64,000 nt of DNA from NCBI GenBank assembly GCA_965200615.1, contig OZ241377.1, forward strand, positions 1,178,001-1,242,000, given 5' to 3'. The DNA comes from Bin5 sp965200615. GTDB lineage: Bacteria; Chloroflexota; Anaerolineae; Caldilineales; Caldilineaceae. Every line of letters starts with the position of its first letter. Positions within the stretch are counted from its first letter, which is position 1. Below are positions 34,158 through 42,757 of the stretch, piece by piece. The notes under the pieces were generated by a model. That model had not been told where the DNA came from. It worked only from the letters and a program-made list of their open reading frames with translations, and did no database searches. Made by a program: the position numbers and the translations under genes.

Positions 34158-35543
34158 ATGAACAAAAAACATTTGAACCGTCGTGACTTTCTTAGAGTTG
34201 GCAGTATGCCGGCAGCCGGCCTTTTGTTGGCCGCCTGTGCAGTTCAGCCAGCTCCGGACAACTCGGCCGAAGCCGAAGCCGCAATAGCCCAAGAAGTCAT
34301 TGAGATATCCGCTGCCAGACATGGCATTGAGGATGATGTGGTGCTTGAAGGGGCGATTATTTCTGTGTTTCGAGAAAGTCATCCGCACATTAATGTCGAG
34401 CCCATAGCATTGCCCTGGGAAGATTACAACACCAAGATCCCGGTCATGATCGCCGGGGGAACGGCGCCGGACACGTTTGCCTGCCATCCCGCGTTGATGT
34501 TCCAGGTTGTACACGCAGGGGCCGCGATTCCCATGAACGATTATATGGATGCGGACTCCGACTTGAACTACGATGACATTCTGTTCCCTGGCGATGCCAG
34601 ATTCGGGGACGACATTATGGGGTTGCCGCTCTGGACCTCGTGCCATTGCCTGAGATTCAACAAGGATCTTTTCGAGATGGCAGGATTGCCCACCCCGGCC
34701 GACCTTTATTGGGAGGACGGAGAGGACGGATGGAATACTGACAGCTTCGTGGAGATGCTGAAAGAACTCAGCATCGATACGGATGGAGATGGACAGATCG
34801 ATCAATGGGGATGCGAGGGTTATTGGGGAACCCACGTCCTGGCCACCGTCCGCGCCTTCGGCGGCGATTACCTGGACGATCTGTTCGACCCAAGCAAGTG
34901 TACTGTGCAAAGCGCAGAGGTCAAGGCAGCGGTCCAATGGATGGCCGATAATGTCCTAAAACATGAGGTCCAGCCTTCGCCGGCCCTGAATCTGGCTGAG
35001 TTGGGTATCGAATTTGGATCCGGCGTGATCGGTATGGGCATGGCCGCCGGGGGCGCAGTAGAGAATATTCGACCAGGACGGGAGTATCCCTTTGGCTGGG
35101 ACTTGGTCCCGCTACCCGCCGGGCCTGAAGGCTTCATTGTCTGGGGCGACACGGACCAGTCTGTGACTTCGAGCACCACACCAAACCCCGACGCTGTCTA
35201 CGAATGGATGAGCTGGCGAAGCAGCGCGGAGGCTGTACAGCAGACGTATGATGCGGGCATCCTGCTGGCCACCTATTATATGCCAACTCGCAAGTCTATT
35301 TTCGATATGGAGGCATACAACAAGCCGCTGACGGATGGTGGTCTTGATCCCAAGATGATCCCACAACTCTTTCGCCACGTGAAGCCAGATCCCTTCGTGT
35401 ACAGAACGCCGGCTGCCCTCAAAATTATCTTCACGATAGTGTTCGAAGAGATAAAGAATGTGCTGCGGGGCACCAAGGATATCGATGAGGCCATGGCAGA
35501 AGCCTGTGTGCTAACTGAAGAGGCTCTGGCCGAAGTCTCCTAG
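34158..35543 (+). CDS. Sugar ABC transporter substrate-binding lipoprotein
   Basis: The second of two close ATGs (34158) is chosen because GGAG is then seven bases upstream; 461 residues. A Tat signal (LNRRDFLRVG) and lipobox (LLLAAC) mark it as an anchored, exported binding protein. The mature part has ISVFRESHPHINVEPIALPW and MIAGGTAPDTFACHP, typical of family 1 sugar-binding proteins. It starts the second importer, but an unusually long 658-base spacer with a palindromic element separates it from its permease genes. Confidence 0.92.
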   Translation: MNKKHLNRRDFLRVGSMPAAGLLLAACAVQPAPDNSAEAEAAIAQEVIEISAARHGIEDDVVLEGAIISVFRESHPHINVEPIALPWEDYNTKIPVMIAGGTAPDTFACHPALMFQVVHAGAAIPMNDYMDADSDLNYDDILFPGDARFGDDIMGLPLWTSCHCLRFNKDLFEMAGLPTPADLYWEDGEDGWNTDSFVEMLKELSIDTDGDGQIDQWGCEGYWGTHVLATVRAFGGDYLDDLFDPSKCTVQSAEVKAAVQWMADNVLKHEVQPSPALNLAELGIEFGSGVIGMGMAAGGAVENIRPGREYPFGWDLVPLPAGPEGFIVWGDTDQSVTSSTTPNPDAVYEWMSWRSSAEAVQQTYDAGILLATYYMPTRKSIFDMEAYNKPLTDGGLDPKMIPQLFRHVKPDPFVYRTPAALKIIFTIVFEEIKNVLRGTKDIDEAMAEACVLTEEALAEVS

Positions 35544-36201
35544 GGCAAAAGAATCGCCGGTTAGACATATTTGCGCCGCGAAATAGTAGGAACAGAGAGC
35601 AGGGAGGCACATTTACATCTTATGCTGCCAGCGAACTTTGATCTCTGTTCCTTTTGCAATCAAAGACGGCCAACGTAAGAAACCCAAGCGTAAGGCTTTT
35701 TCTATGAAAAAGCTAAGGCAATTTCTTGTATTGCCCCAATTCCCTGAATTGCCCAACGTTGGCCTTGCCACTGCAAGGCAGGCTTCAGCTAGCTTTGTGT
35801 TGTATCAAAGCCCTTTGTGCTGTACCAAAGCTGCTCAAATGGGTTTCTGCCGCTACGCGTCGCTGCGCTTACCGGAGAAGCCGGCGGGTGTGTCCTAAAT
35901 TTTAGGAAGTAGCATCCCTTCGACAAGCTCAGGACAGGCCCGAGTAGGGTGGAGCGGAGCGGAAACCGTATCCAGGGGTGCGGCTCAGGCAACGATTCGA
36001 GGCTAACCCGCACCTTTCGATACGCCTCCGCTCTGCTTCGGCTACTCAAGATGCTACATTCTGAAAATTCGCCTAAATTCTGGGACACACCCGAAGCCGG
36101 CTTGAGCATTGACGGGCAAGAGATTCTAGCCTATCATACCCCGTGTTTACCCGTAAACCGGGGGCTTTCCCGGCTTCTCCCATAAAAGAAAAGACGTCAA
36201 C
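35544..36201. other. Long spacer between binding protein and permease
   Basis: The 658-base gap has no convincing gene. It contains a hairpin GGCTTTTT-CTATG-AAAAAGCT near 35694-35715 (terminator-like), the palindromic element 35890-36088, and a CCGGGGGCTTTCCCGG hairpin at about 36157-36172 that recurs, with flanking bases, near 38327. Confidence 0.6.
35890..36088. repeat. Palindromic element, copy A (about 200 bp)
   Basis: The ends are inverted (GTGTCC at 35890 and GGACAC at 36083), followed inward by imperfect TAAATTTTAGG/CCTAAATT and GTAGCATC/GATGCTAC, and in the centre GGTGCGG and CCGCACC-like arms around ACGATTCGAGG. The central sequence is the reverse complement of the centre of element B (42524-42725), so these are two copies of one family in opposite orientation. 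No coding capacity; MITE-like or a large hairpin repeat. Confidence 0.7.
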
Positions 36202-37089
36202 ATGCTGGGCAAAAATAGAATGTTCTGGCGACGCAACATTGAGGGTTATCTTTTCATCTCACCCTGGATTATTGGTTTTGTCGTGTTCACCGCCGGGGCC
36301 TTGCTCGGCTCATTCTCAATCAGCCTGACCAAATGGAATATCGTCGGTACGCCTGAGATTGTGGGGTTGGCGAACTACCAGAAGATGGTGGAGGATCGGT
36401 TCTTTTGGCAGTCGATCAAGGTCACCCTCTACTATCTGCTCAACGTGCCCCTCAACGTCGTCTTGGGGCTGCTCCTCGCCCTGCTTCTCAATCAGAAAGT
36501 GAAGGGGCTTTCTGTCTTTCGCACCATCTTCTTTTTGCCAAGCGTAGCCTCAGGCGTCGCGGTTTCGTTGTTGTGGATGTGGATCTTTAACCCGCGCTTC
36601 GGTATCATTAACATCCTGCTGAAAAAGATTGGCATCATTGGCCCCTTGTGGTTGGGGAGCGAAGCATGGGCGATACCTGCGCTGATCATCATGAGTATCT
36701 GGGGAGTCGGCGGCGGTATGCTCATCTACCTGGGCGCATTGCAGGGCATTCCTACCGCCTTTTATGAGGCGGCCACCTTAGATGGCGCCGGCGCTTGGAA
36801 GAAGCTTCTCCACATAACGGTTCCCATGATCACGCCGGTCTTGTTGCTCAATCTGGTCATGGGCGTGATTGTCTCATTCCAGGTTTTTACCCAGGCCTAC
36901 GTCATGACCGATGGTGGCCCTAACTACGCTACGCTCTTCTATGTGATGTACTTGTACCAGCAGGCTTTCGTGTGGTTCAACTTGGGCTATGCATCGGCGT
37001 TGAGCTGGGTTTTGTTCCTGATCATTTTGGTCTTTACCGTCATCATCCTCAAAACGTCCTCCAGTTGGGTCTACTATGAGAGTGACTGA
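36202..37089 (+). CDS. Sugar ABC transporter permease, MalF/UgpA type
   Basis: A 295-residue membrane protein: YLFISPWIIGFVVFTAGALL is the first membrane segment and the EAA loop reads AFYEAATLDGAGAWKKLLHI. It is typical in size and layout for the first permease of a carbohydrate importer. The second permease starts 33 bases downstream. Base composition is lower in GC than the homologous genes at 14-16 kb, suggesting separate origin. Confidence 0.92.
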   Translation: MLGKNRMFWRRNIEGYLFISPWIIGFVVFTAGALLGSFSISLTKWNIVGTPEIVGLANYQKMVEDRFFWQSIKVTLYYLLNVPLNVVLGLLLALLLNQKVKGLSVFRTIFFLPSVASGVAVSLLWMWIFNPRFGIINILLKKIGIIGPLWLGSEAWAIPALIIMSIWGVGGGMLIYLGALQGIPTAFYEAATLDGAGAWKKLLHITVPMITPVLLLNLVMGVIVSFQVFTQAYVMTDGGPNYATLFYVMYLYQQAFVWFNLGYASALSWVLFLIILVFTVIILKTSSSWVYYESD

Positions 37090-37090
37090 G

Positions 37091-37129
37091 GCCTGCCACA
37101 TTCGTCGTCGGAGGTGATACTCGTGTCCA
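37091..37129 (+). repeat. Leader repeat, copy 1
   Basis: The 39 bases ending in the ribosome binding site and GTG start of the second permease (GGCCTGCCACATTCG, then CGTCGGAGGTGATACTCGTG) recur with one mismatch at 38250-38288, before the FG-GAP gene. Confidence 0.8.
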
Positions 37130-38034
37130 GTCAAATCGCTGCTGACAGCGTCCCTGGCCGGCAGAAACGCGATCTCTTTTCTGTCAGATACTTCCAGAGC
37201 CGACGATTCCAAAATCGCGTTGCTACTATCCTCATCTTTCTTGTGTTAATTGCTGGTACCATTTTTATCATGCTGCCTTTTTTCTGGATGATCAGCACTT
37301 CGCTGAAAAGACCGGGAACAGAATTTGCCTTTCCCATCGAATGGATTCCGAATCCGCCCTACTGGCCGAACTATCCAGATGCATGGACGCTTTTGCCCTT
37401 CAGCACATGGTTTTTAAATACAGTGAACATCACCTCCGTCAGCATCATCGGCCACGTGGTGTCCTGTGCAATCGTCGGCTTTGGGTTTGCCCGCATCCGC
37501 TTTGTGGGACGTGATGTGCTCTTTGTACTGGTCCTGGCCACCCTGATGTTGCCCTATCCTTCCATCGTGGCCCCCCTATTTTTGCTCTTCAAGAACCTGG
37601 GCTGGATCGATACGTTTTTACCCCTGATCGTGCCAACCTTCTTTGCCAGCAATGCCTTCTACATTTTTCTACTGCGGCAATTTTTCAGGACCATACCCAT
37701 GGATCTGGATGACGCGGCAAGAGTTGATGGCTGTAACACCTTTGGGGTCTTCTGGCACATAGCGCTGCCTCTGACGAGACCCGCTATGGGGGTTATTGCT
37801 GTTTTTTCCTTCATGTTTCATTGGAACGATTTTCTGGGACCGCTTATCTTCCTGTCCACAACGGAAAACTTCACGCTGGCCCTCGGCTTGCGCTTCTTTC
37901 AGGGCCAATACCAGGTCCAATGGTCACTGCTTATGGCCACCTCCCTCGTGATCCTTATGCCCACCATTGTCGTCTTCTTCGTTGCTCAAAAATATTATAT
38001 TCAGGGCATCGTGGTGACCGGTATCAAGGGCTAA
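37123..38034 (+). CDS. Sugar ABC transporter permease, MalG/UgpE type
   Basis: The GTG at 37123 is eight bases after GGAGG and is preferred to the GTG at 37114, which overlaps that site; 303 residues. Six membrane segments (IFIMLPFFWMISTSL near the N-terminus), the EAA loop DLDDAARVDGCNTFGVFWHI, and the ending YYIQGIVVTGIKG are diagnostic. It completes the 34-38 kb importer; no ATPase gene is present. Confidence 0.92.
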   Translation: MSSQIAADSVPGRQKRDLFSVRYFQSRRFQNRVATILIFLVLIAGTIFIMLPFFWMISTSLKRPGTEFAFPIEWIPNPPYWPNYPDAWTLLPFSTWFLNTVNITSVSIIGHVVSCAIVGFGFARIRFVGRDVLFVLVLATLMLPYPSIVAPLFLLFKNLGWIDTFLPLIVPTFFASNAFYIFLLRQFFRTIPMDLDDAARVDGCNTFGVFWHIALPLTRPAMGVIAVFSFMFHWNDFLGPLIFLSTTENFTLALGLRFFQGQYQVQWSLLMATSLVILMPTIVVFFVAQKYYIQGIVVTGIKG

Positions 38035-38049
38035 GAGGTGTGTAACATC

Positions 38050-38277
38050 GTGCAGAAGCAATCCACTCGCGCGTTTCTTATGGTACTATCGATTTTTCCG
38101 CTGATAATCGCCGCCTGCGTGCCGTTGACGCTGCAATCTGATTTATCAAGGATGAGACTGAGGGGTGAAAAACCCCGCACTAAAGTATCGGGGCTTCCAG
38201 TAGCTCAACCGGGGTTTTTCTTAAAGAAAAGCCGGATTGAGCTTGCGATGGCCTGCCACATTCGCCGTCGGAGGTGA
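38050..38277 (+). pseudogene. Lipoprotein signal fragment
   Basis: A GTG after AGAGGTG starts VQKQSTRAFLMVLSIFPLII and continues into AACVP, a good lipoprotein signal with lipobox, only 16 bases after the permease stop. The rest (to 38277) is low-quality sequence containing a hairpin (38203-38242) and running into the copied leader. It looks like the 5' end of a lipoprotein gene interrupted by a rearrangement, possibly the original start of the FG-GAP gene that follows. Confidence 0.45.
38203..38242. terminator. Hairpin GCTCAACCGG...CCGGATTGAGC
   Basis: Arms GCTCAACCGGGGTTTTTC and GAAAAGCCGGATTGAGC pair around TTAAA with a small internal mismatch. It lies between the second permease and the FG-GAP gene and could limit read-through. 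Confidence 0.45.
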
Positions 38278-38288
38278 TACTCGTGTCC
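38250..38288 (+). repeat. Leader repeat, copy 2
   Basis: A second copy of the 37091-37129 leader, including GGAGG and the GTG start codon. It supplies the translation start of the FG-GAP lipoprotein gene, apparently by local duplication. Confidence 0.8.
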
Positions 38289-40152
38289 AATAGGATAAAA
38301 ATCAAGCCTCTCATCCCCCTGTTGAAACAAGGGGGCTTTCCCGGCTTTTCTCGTAAGATCATGGTGGGCCTATTTTGGGCCTTACTAGCCATCGCCTTAA
38401 CCAGCTGCCAGCAAATTGAAACGTCATCTGAAACAGACGTTGTCTTTGTCACGATCACCCCGGGTTCGCCGATCACCCCGGGTTCGCCAAATGGTGCACC
38501 GACCTCAACACCAGCCGTGTCGCCGGCGGTATCGCTAGCGATATCGGAGCAACCACACCGGGCCTCACCCTACCCCTGTGAAGATCGCTTCATCCCCCAT
38601 TCTGTTGAACATATCACCGCCATTTCAGGTGAGATTGTCAAGAAGTTCGATAGTAACGGTGCCGGTCTGGCCATAAACGATCTTGACCGTGATGGCGATC
38701 TGGATCTGGTGCTGGCGAATTTGGCTGGTTCTAATGCCATCTTTTGGAACGAAGGCGATTTCGCCTTTCAGAAGCAGGAATTCCCTTTCGGTCAGTCGCG
38801 CGCCGTCAGCATCGTCGATATTGATGGCGACGGCTGGCAGGACATTGTCTTTGCCCGGCGCGAAACGGCTCCCAGCGTGTGGATGAACGATGGCACGTTT
38901 CAAAAGGGTGAAAACAATCAGAAAACTCACAGACAAACATCAGCCCAGCCTGGTCAACAGCAATTCAAACAGATAGACGGTTTCACGCGTTTAGATCGGT
39001 TCAGCCCTGCCCAACGGGCCTACACCTTCGCCTGGGCCGATCTGGATGGTGATGTTGATCTGGATCTTGTCCTGGCGACCTATCAAACCGAGTACAGGCG
39101 CTTTAATAACTATGACTTGAGCGGGGGCGGCGTGGTCTACTATGAAAACAAGGGAGACGACTTTATAGCGACCCATCTGGCGACCTATTCGCAAGCCTTG
39201 GCCCTGCTGCTGGTCGACCTGAATAAGGATGAACATCTGGATATCTGGGTAGGCCATGACTTTCTGATGCCTGACCAGGTCTGGTTGCGCACAGACGATG
39301 GCTGGCAGGAAGCAACCCGCTTCGATGAAATTGCCCAAAATACCATGAGCTTTGCGGCAGGTGATATCAACAACGACGGTGGCGTTGAGCTATTTGCCGC
39401 TGACATGATGCCCTATGAGCCTACCCAAGCGGCCCTGCTGGCCTGGGCTCCTTTAATGGAGACGATGGAAGATGTCGCCCATGACCAGCAGATCATCCAA
39501 AACGTCCTTCAGATTGCGACCGGCGATGGGGGATTTGATAATCAGGCGGTTGCGCGAGGTGTAGAGGCGACGGGATGGAGCTGGTCGGCCCAATTTGGGG
39601 ATCTGGACCAGGATGGTTTTCTGGATCTCTATGTGGTGAACCGGCATGGCAGCAGAAGAAATGTTTGGTCATCTGCCGAATAACGAATTGATCGAAGAAA
39701 ATCTGGTCTTCCAGAACGATGGCACGGGTCATTTTAAGCCAAGGCCCGATTGGGGTCTCAACGCGACGGCTGGTGGTCGCGGTATGAACATGGCTGACTT
39801 GGACGGCGACGGTGATCTGGATATTGTGGTCAATAACCTGCTGTCGCCGGCCGTCGTCTACGAGAATCGGCTCTGTGGGGGCCATAGCCTGACCGTTGAT
39901 CTCCAGTGGCCCAAAAGCAAGAATACCTATGCGATTGGCGCGCGGCTTGCGCTACAGACAACGACGGGTCGATATATGCGTGAGATTCGCTCCAATAGTG
40001 GATATTTGTCAGGCGAACCGTCGCAGGTTCACTTTGGTTTCCCCGCAGATAGCCGCCCCATCTCGCTGGATATCCAGTGGCCCGATGGTCGAAAGTCAAC
40101 GCTTCCTGTGCCGCCATCAAGCACAAGGCTCATTGTAGAGCGCATCAATTGA
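38283..40152 (+). pseudogene. FG-GAP/ASPIC-UnbV (CRTAC1-like) lipoprotein, frameshifted
   Basis: The GTG at 38283 uses the copied ribosome binding site; an ATG at 38361 starts a compact lipoprotein signal (VGLFWALLAIALTSC) and may be the original start. The exported part has at least seven calcium-binding FG-GAP/VCBS loops such as DLDRDGDLDLVLAN, DIDGDGWQDIVFA, DLDQDGFLDLYVV and DLDGDGDLDIVVNN, ending with an ASPIC/UnbV domain (YAIGARLALQTTTGRYMREI). One extra base near 39643 moves the frame from VVNR to MAAEEMFGHLPNN, so the first frame stops at 39683 and the second continues to 40152. The whole would be a surface beta-propeller of about 620 residues. A tandem GSPITPGSP repeat lies in the linker. 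Confidence 0.82.
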
Positions 40153-40182
40153 TTCCGAAGCGAAAATGAATGAAAAGCATTT

Positions 40183-40256
40183 CATTTGATTTTTTGGCTG
40201 GTGATTGGCCGGTTCATGGCCTTGTATATCGCTTTTTAGAGGAGTATCATACGAGG
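40183..40256 (+). promoter_or_regulatory. Duplicated promoter segment, copy 2
   Basis: Nearly identical to 33886-33960 over about 75 bases. The promoter-like pair is kept: TTGTAT (40222-40227), the same 17-base spacer, TATCAT (40245-40250). It lies about 210 bases before the amidohydrolase start at 40467. Confidence 0.65.
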
Positions 40257-40429
40257 CGCAAACCAGCATTTCAGCGTGTCAGCACTTCAGCTTTTTTGCT
40301 TTTATCTGATGGCTGACGCGCCATAGTATGGCGGCTGAAAGCGAAGCGTGCTGACAAGCTATTTTCATAGGAGCCGCCGATGGCGCGGGGGGTGTCCCTC
40401 CACATCTTTTTCCGCACCAGACGCCCGGT

Positions 40430-40455
40430 ATGAAACCCCCGGAACAGGGTTTCAT
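40430..40455. promoter_or_regulatory. Hairpin next to the ribosome binding site
   Basis: ATGAAACCC and GGGTTTCAT form a perfect 9-bp stem with an 8-base loop, ending just before AGGAG of the amidohydrolase gene. It could be an operator or a translational control hairpin. Confidence 0.45.
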
Positions 40456-40466
40456 AGGAGAACATC

Positions 40467-41681
40467 ATGAACGATAAGCAAAAAAATGGTATGTCACCAA
40501 TCATCGATTGTGACGTACACCACGGTGACTTGGCGGACCTATCTGCGCTCTATCCTTATCTGCCCCGTCACTATGTCGAATATATTGAAGATTTTGGCCC
40601 CCTGCTGCCAGGTCTCGGTTATACAAACGTACCTCCCGCGGCAAACGCAACTCGCCACGACCTGTGGGAGAGCACAAGTATCAACCCGGCTACCGAGCCG
40701 GAGGGATACAATGGCCGGCCACATAAGAATTGGCAACAACGACGAAGGACAGCGGGTAACCCAGCTAACCAGCCGGAGGTTTACATAAAACGCCATCTGG
40801 ACGCCTATAATATTGGCCTGGCGGTCCTCACCGGTTCCGCTGTACCGTCTGCGGCCGCAGTTCATCCCGACGCAGACTACGGACATGCCCTTTGCCGCGC
40901 CCACAACGACTGGACGCTCGACCATTGGCTAAGCCAAGATTCTCGCTTTCGGTCCTCGATTCACATTGCGCCGCAGGACCCTGCCTTGGCCGTGCAAGAG
41001 ATCGAGCGGCTTGGCCCACGCCCGGAGTTCATCCAGGTTTTGATGCCGGCCGGGGCGCGGCTGCCCTTTGGCAATCGTTTCTATCATCCCATCTATGCCG
41101 CCTGCCAGGAATTGGGTCTGCCGATGTGCGTCCACTTTGGTAGCGAAGGCGCGGGCATCTCCGCGCCACCCACGGGCGCGGGATATCCTTCATACTACCT
41201 TGAGATGCGGATGGCTCGGCCGCAGACTGCAATGGCCCACCTAGCTAGCCTGATTTGTGAAGGCGTCTTCGAGATATTCCCTGACTTCCGCTTTTTGTTT
41301 ATAGAACACGATTTTTTCTGGGTGCCGGGCATGCTATGGCACATGGACTCAGACTGGAAGGCTCTGCGCGATTATACGCCCTGGGTCAAGAAGCTGCCCA
41401 GTGAATATGTCCGCAACCATGTCCGCTTTGGCTCACAACCCATGCCTGATGTGCCCAGCCGTAAGGACCTGGCCCGTTTTCTAGAGTGGCTGCGGGCGGA
41501 CGAAGTCCTGGTCTATACGTCTGACTTTCCCCATTGGGATATGGATGAACCCAGCACATTCTTGAGGGGTCACGACCCAGACCTACGCCGGCGGGTTATG
41601 GTTGAGACAGCCCGCGAGCTCTACCAGCTAGACAGTCAACTCACCAGTGCCCCACGAGAGAATGCTGCTCGCGCCCTGTAG
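40467..41681 (+). CDS. Amidohydrolase family (amidohydrolase-2 type) protein
   Basis: A 404-residue TIM-barrel metal enzyme. The N-terminal metal motif is IIDCDVHHGD (D-x-H-H in place of the more usual H-x-H), later elements are LPMCVHFGSEGAG, FRFLFIEHDFFWVPG and YTSDFPHWDMDEPS with the catalytic aspartate. Enzymes of this type hydrolyse or decarboxylate cyclic or aromatic acids. AGGAG precedes the ATG. A small Rieske protein is encoded 426 bases downstream; the two are probably functional neighbours. Substrate unknown. Confidence 0.87.
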   Translation: MNDKQKNGMSPIIDCDVHHGDLADLSALYPYLPRHYVEYIEDFGPLLPGLGYTNVPPAANATRHDLWESTSINPATEPEGYNGRPHKNWQQRRRTAGNPANQPEVYIKRHLDAYNIGLAVLTGSAVPSAAAVHPDADYGHALCRAHNDWTLDHWLSQDSRFRSSIHIAPQDPALAVQEIERLGPRPEFIQVLMPAGARLPFGNRFYHPIYAACQELGLPMCVHFGSEGAGISAPPTGAGYPSYYLEMRMARPQTAMAHLASLICEGVFEIFPDFRFLFIEHDFFWVPGMLWHMDSDWKALRDYTPWVKKLPSEYVRNHVRFGSQPMPDVPSRKDLARFLEWLRADEVLVYTSDFPHWDMDEPSTFLRGHDPDLRRRVMVETARELYQLDSQLTSAPRENAARAL

Positions 41682-42107
41682 GCCTAATGAAATCTGAATA
41701 TTACCGGAATTGAAAAGAAAATATGGCTCAATTGGAATACATGTGGTTGACAAGATAGGCGTCGGTTGCTGAAAGAAAAGAAAGTAAATCGTAAAAGGCG
41801 GACATTTGAAGCAGCCAACACTCGACCCCCTCTTACTCCCCCTGCTAGGGGGAGGATGGTCATGGTCGAAAACGGCCTTTTTTGGCCAGCATCGGTAAAA
41901 GTCCTTCCTGGCAGGAGGGTTTTAGGGAGGTCGATGTCGTGCTTGCATCGACACTCGTTTACTAGAGCTTTCTAAGATAATACGCTGATCCCATCAGCAG
42001 GTTTGCTTTGCTAGTCTCGATGTCACTCAGACTGTCTACCACATAAGATCCCGTTGAGCCGAAAATCTTATTGGGCCGCATCTGCATCGGCCACAGGAGA
42101 AAGCTCT
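41682..42107. other. Spacer with a GC-rich hairpin
   Basis: The 426-base gap before the Rieske gene contains a perfect hairpin TCCCCCT-GCT-AGGGGGA (41837-41853) and a TCCTTCCTGGCAGGAGGG stem near 41908. A TTGACA occurs at 41752 without a matching -10. No gene was recognised. Confidence 0.5.
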
Positions 42108-42476
42108 ATGGCTAAACGCCAAGCTAAGCAGCGTTATGTGGTTGCTCGGACGGAGGAGTTACCACCGGGTCAGCGACGTATCGTCACTGTACGAGGTCGC
42201 GAAATCGGCGTCTTTAATGTCGGCGGCGAATATTTCGCATTGCTGAACTACTGTCCTCATCGGTTCGCGCCGTTATGCCTGGGCCGGCTGCGACCGCTCG
42301 TTACCTCAGCCGATGTTCCTCAAGTGGGTCACGAACGCGAAAATGAAATCCTCAAATGCCCCTGGCACCAATGGGAATTTGATATTCGGACTGGCAAAGC
42401 GCTCTTCGATCCAAAACTAGCCGTCCGCACCTATGAGGCGAAACAAGAGGATGATCAGGTCGTCATATATTTATAA
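42108..42476 (+). CDS. Rieske [2Fe-2S] ferredoxin-like protein
   Basis: A 122-residue stand-alone Rieske domain. Both cluster-binding loops are clear: CPHRFAPLC (C-x-H) and CPWHQWEFD (C-x2-H). The insert between them is longer than in minimal ferredoxins (about 40 residues, LRPLVTSADVPQVGHEREN). The ATG at 42108 follows AGGAGA. It could pass electrons to an oxygenase or act within a multi-component hydroxylase; no oxygenase large subunit is in the window, so the partner is unknown. It sits among an amidohydrolase and dehydrogenases. Confidence 0.88.
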   Translation: MAKRQAKQRYVVARTEELPPGQRRIVTVRGREIGVFNVGGEYFALLNYCPHRFAPLCLGRLRPLVTSADVPQVGHERENEILKCPWHQWEFDIRTGKALFDPKLAVRTYEAKQEDDQVVIYL

Positions 42477-42523
42477 TGAACACAATTTTAATAAAGTCTT
42501 CATCTTATACTGCGAACGGAATA

Positions 42524-42725
42524 AAACCGAAACTTTTGAAACGGTGGTAATTAACGTCAGTCTAGCATCCTGAGTAGGCGGATTAGGCCCATAAGGCCAC
42601 AAAAACCTTAATGGAGCCGTATCGAAGGGTGCGGGTTGGCCTCGAATCGTCGTTTGAGCCGCACCCTTCGATACGCCCTCGTACCTCGGGCTACTCAGGA
42701 TGCTATCACTTAAAAGTTTCGGTTT
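42524..42725. repeat. Palindromic element, copy B (about 200 bp)
   Basis: Three nested perfect inverted pairs: AAACCGAAACTTTT (42524-42537 with 42712-42725), TAGCATCCTGAGTAG (42563-42577 with 42691-42705) and TATCGAAGGGTGCGG (42620-42634 with 42659-42673). The loop (42635-42658) is the reverse complement of the centre of element A at 35890-36088. It is non-coding and lies directly before the ADH gene at 42758. Confidence 0.85.
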
Positions 42726-42757
42726 CAAACTAATTTGAATATAGAAAGGAGTTATCT

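Larger units (their letters stand above)
40153..40466. other. Regulatory spacer before amidohydrolase
   Basis: A 314-base spacer holding promoter segment copy 2 (40183-40256), a degenerate GCTGA-rich stretch and a hairpin just before the ribosome binding site (40430-40455). No gene seen. Confidence 0.6.

Noticed and set aside
38454..38490. Possible CRISPR-like or tandem repeat (ATCACCCCGGGTTCGCC twice)
   Set aside because: Only two 17-base units inside the coding linker of the FG-GAP protein, no spacers; a simple tandem duplication.
39640..39690. Programmed frameshifting in the FG-GAP gene
   Set aside because: No slippery heptamer or stimulatory structure was seen at the break; mutation or assembly error is simpler.
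41752..41780. TTGACA as a promoter for the Rieske gene
   Set aside because: No -10-like hexamer at 16-18 bases and it is more than 330 bases from the start codon.
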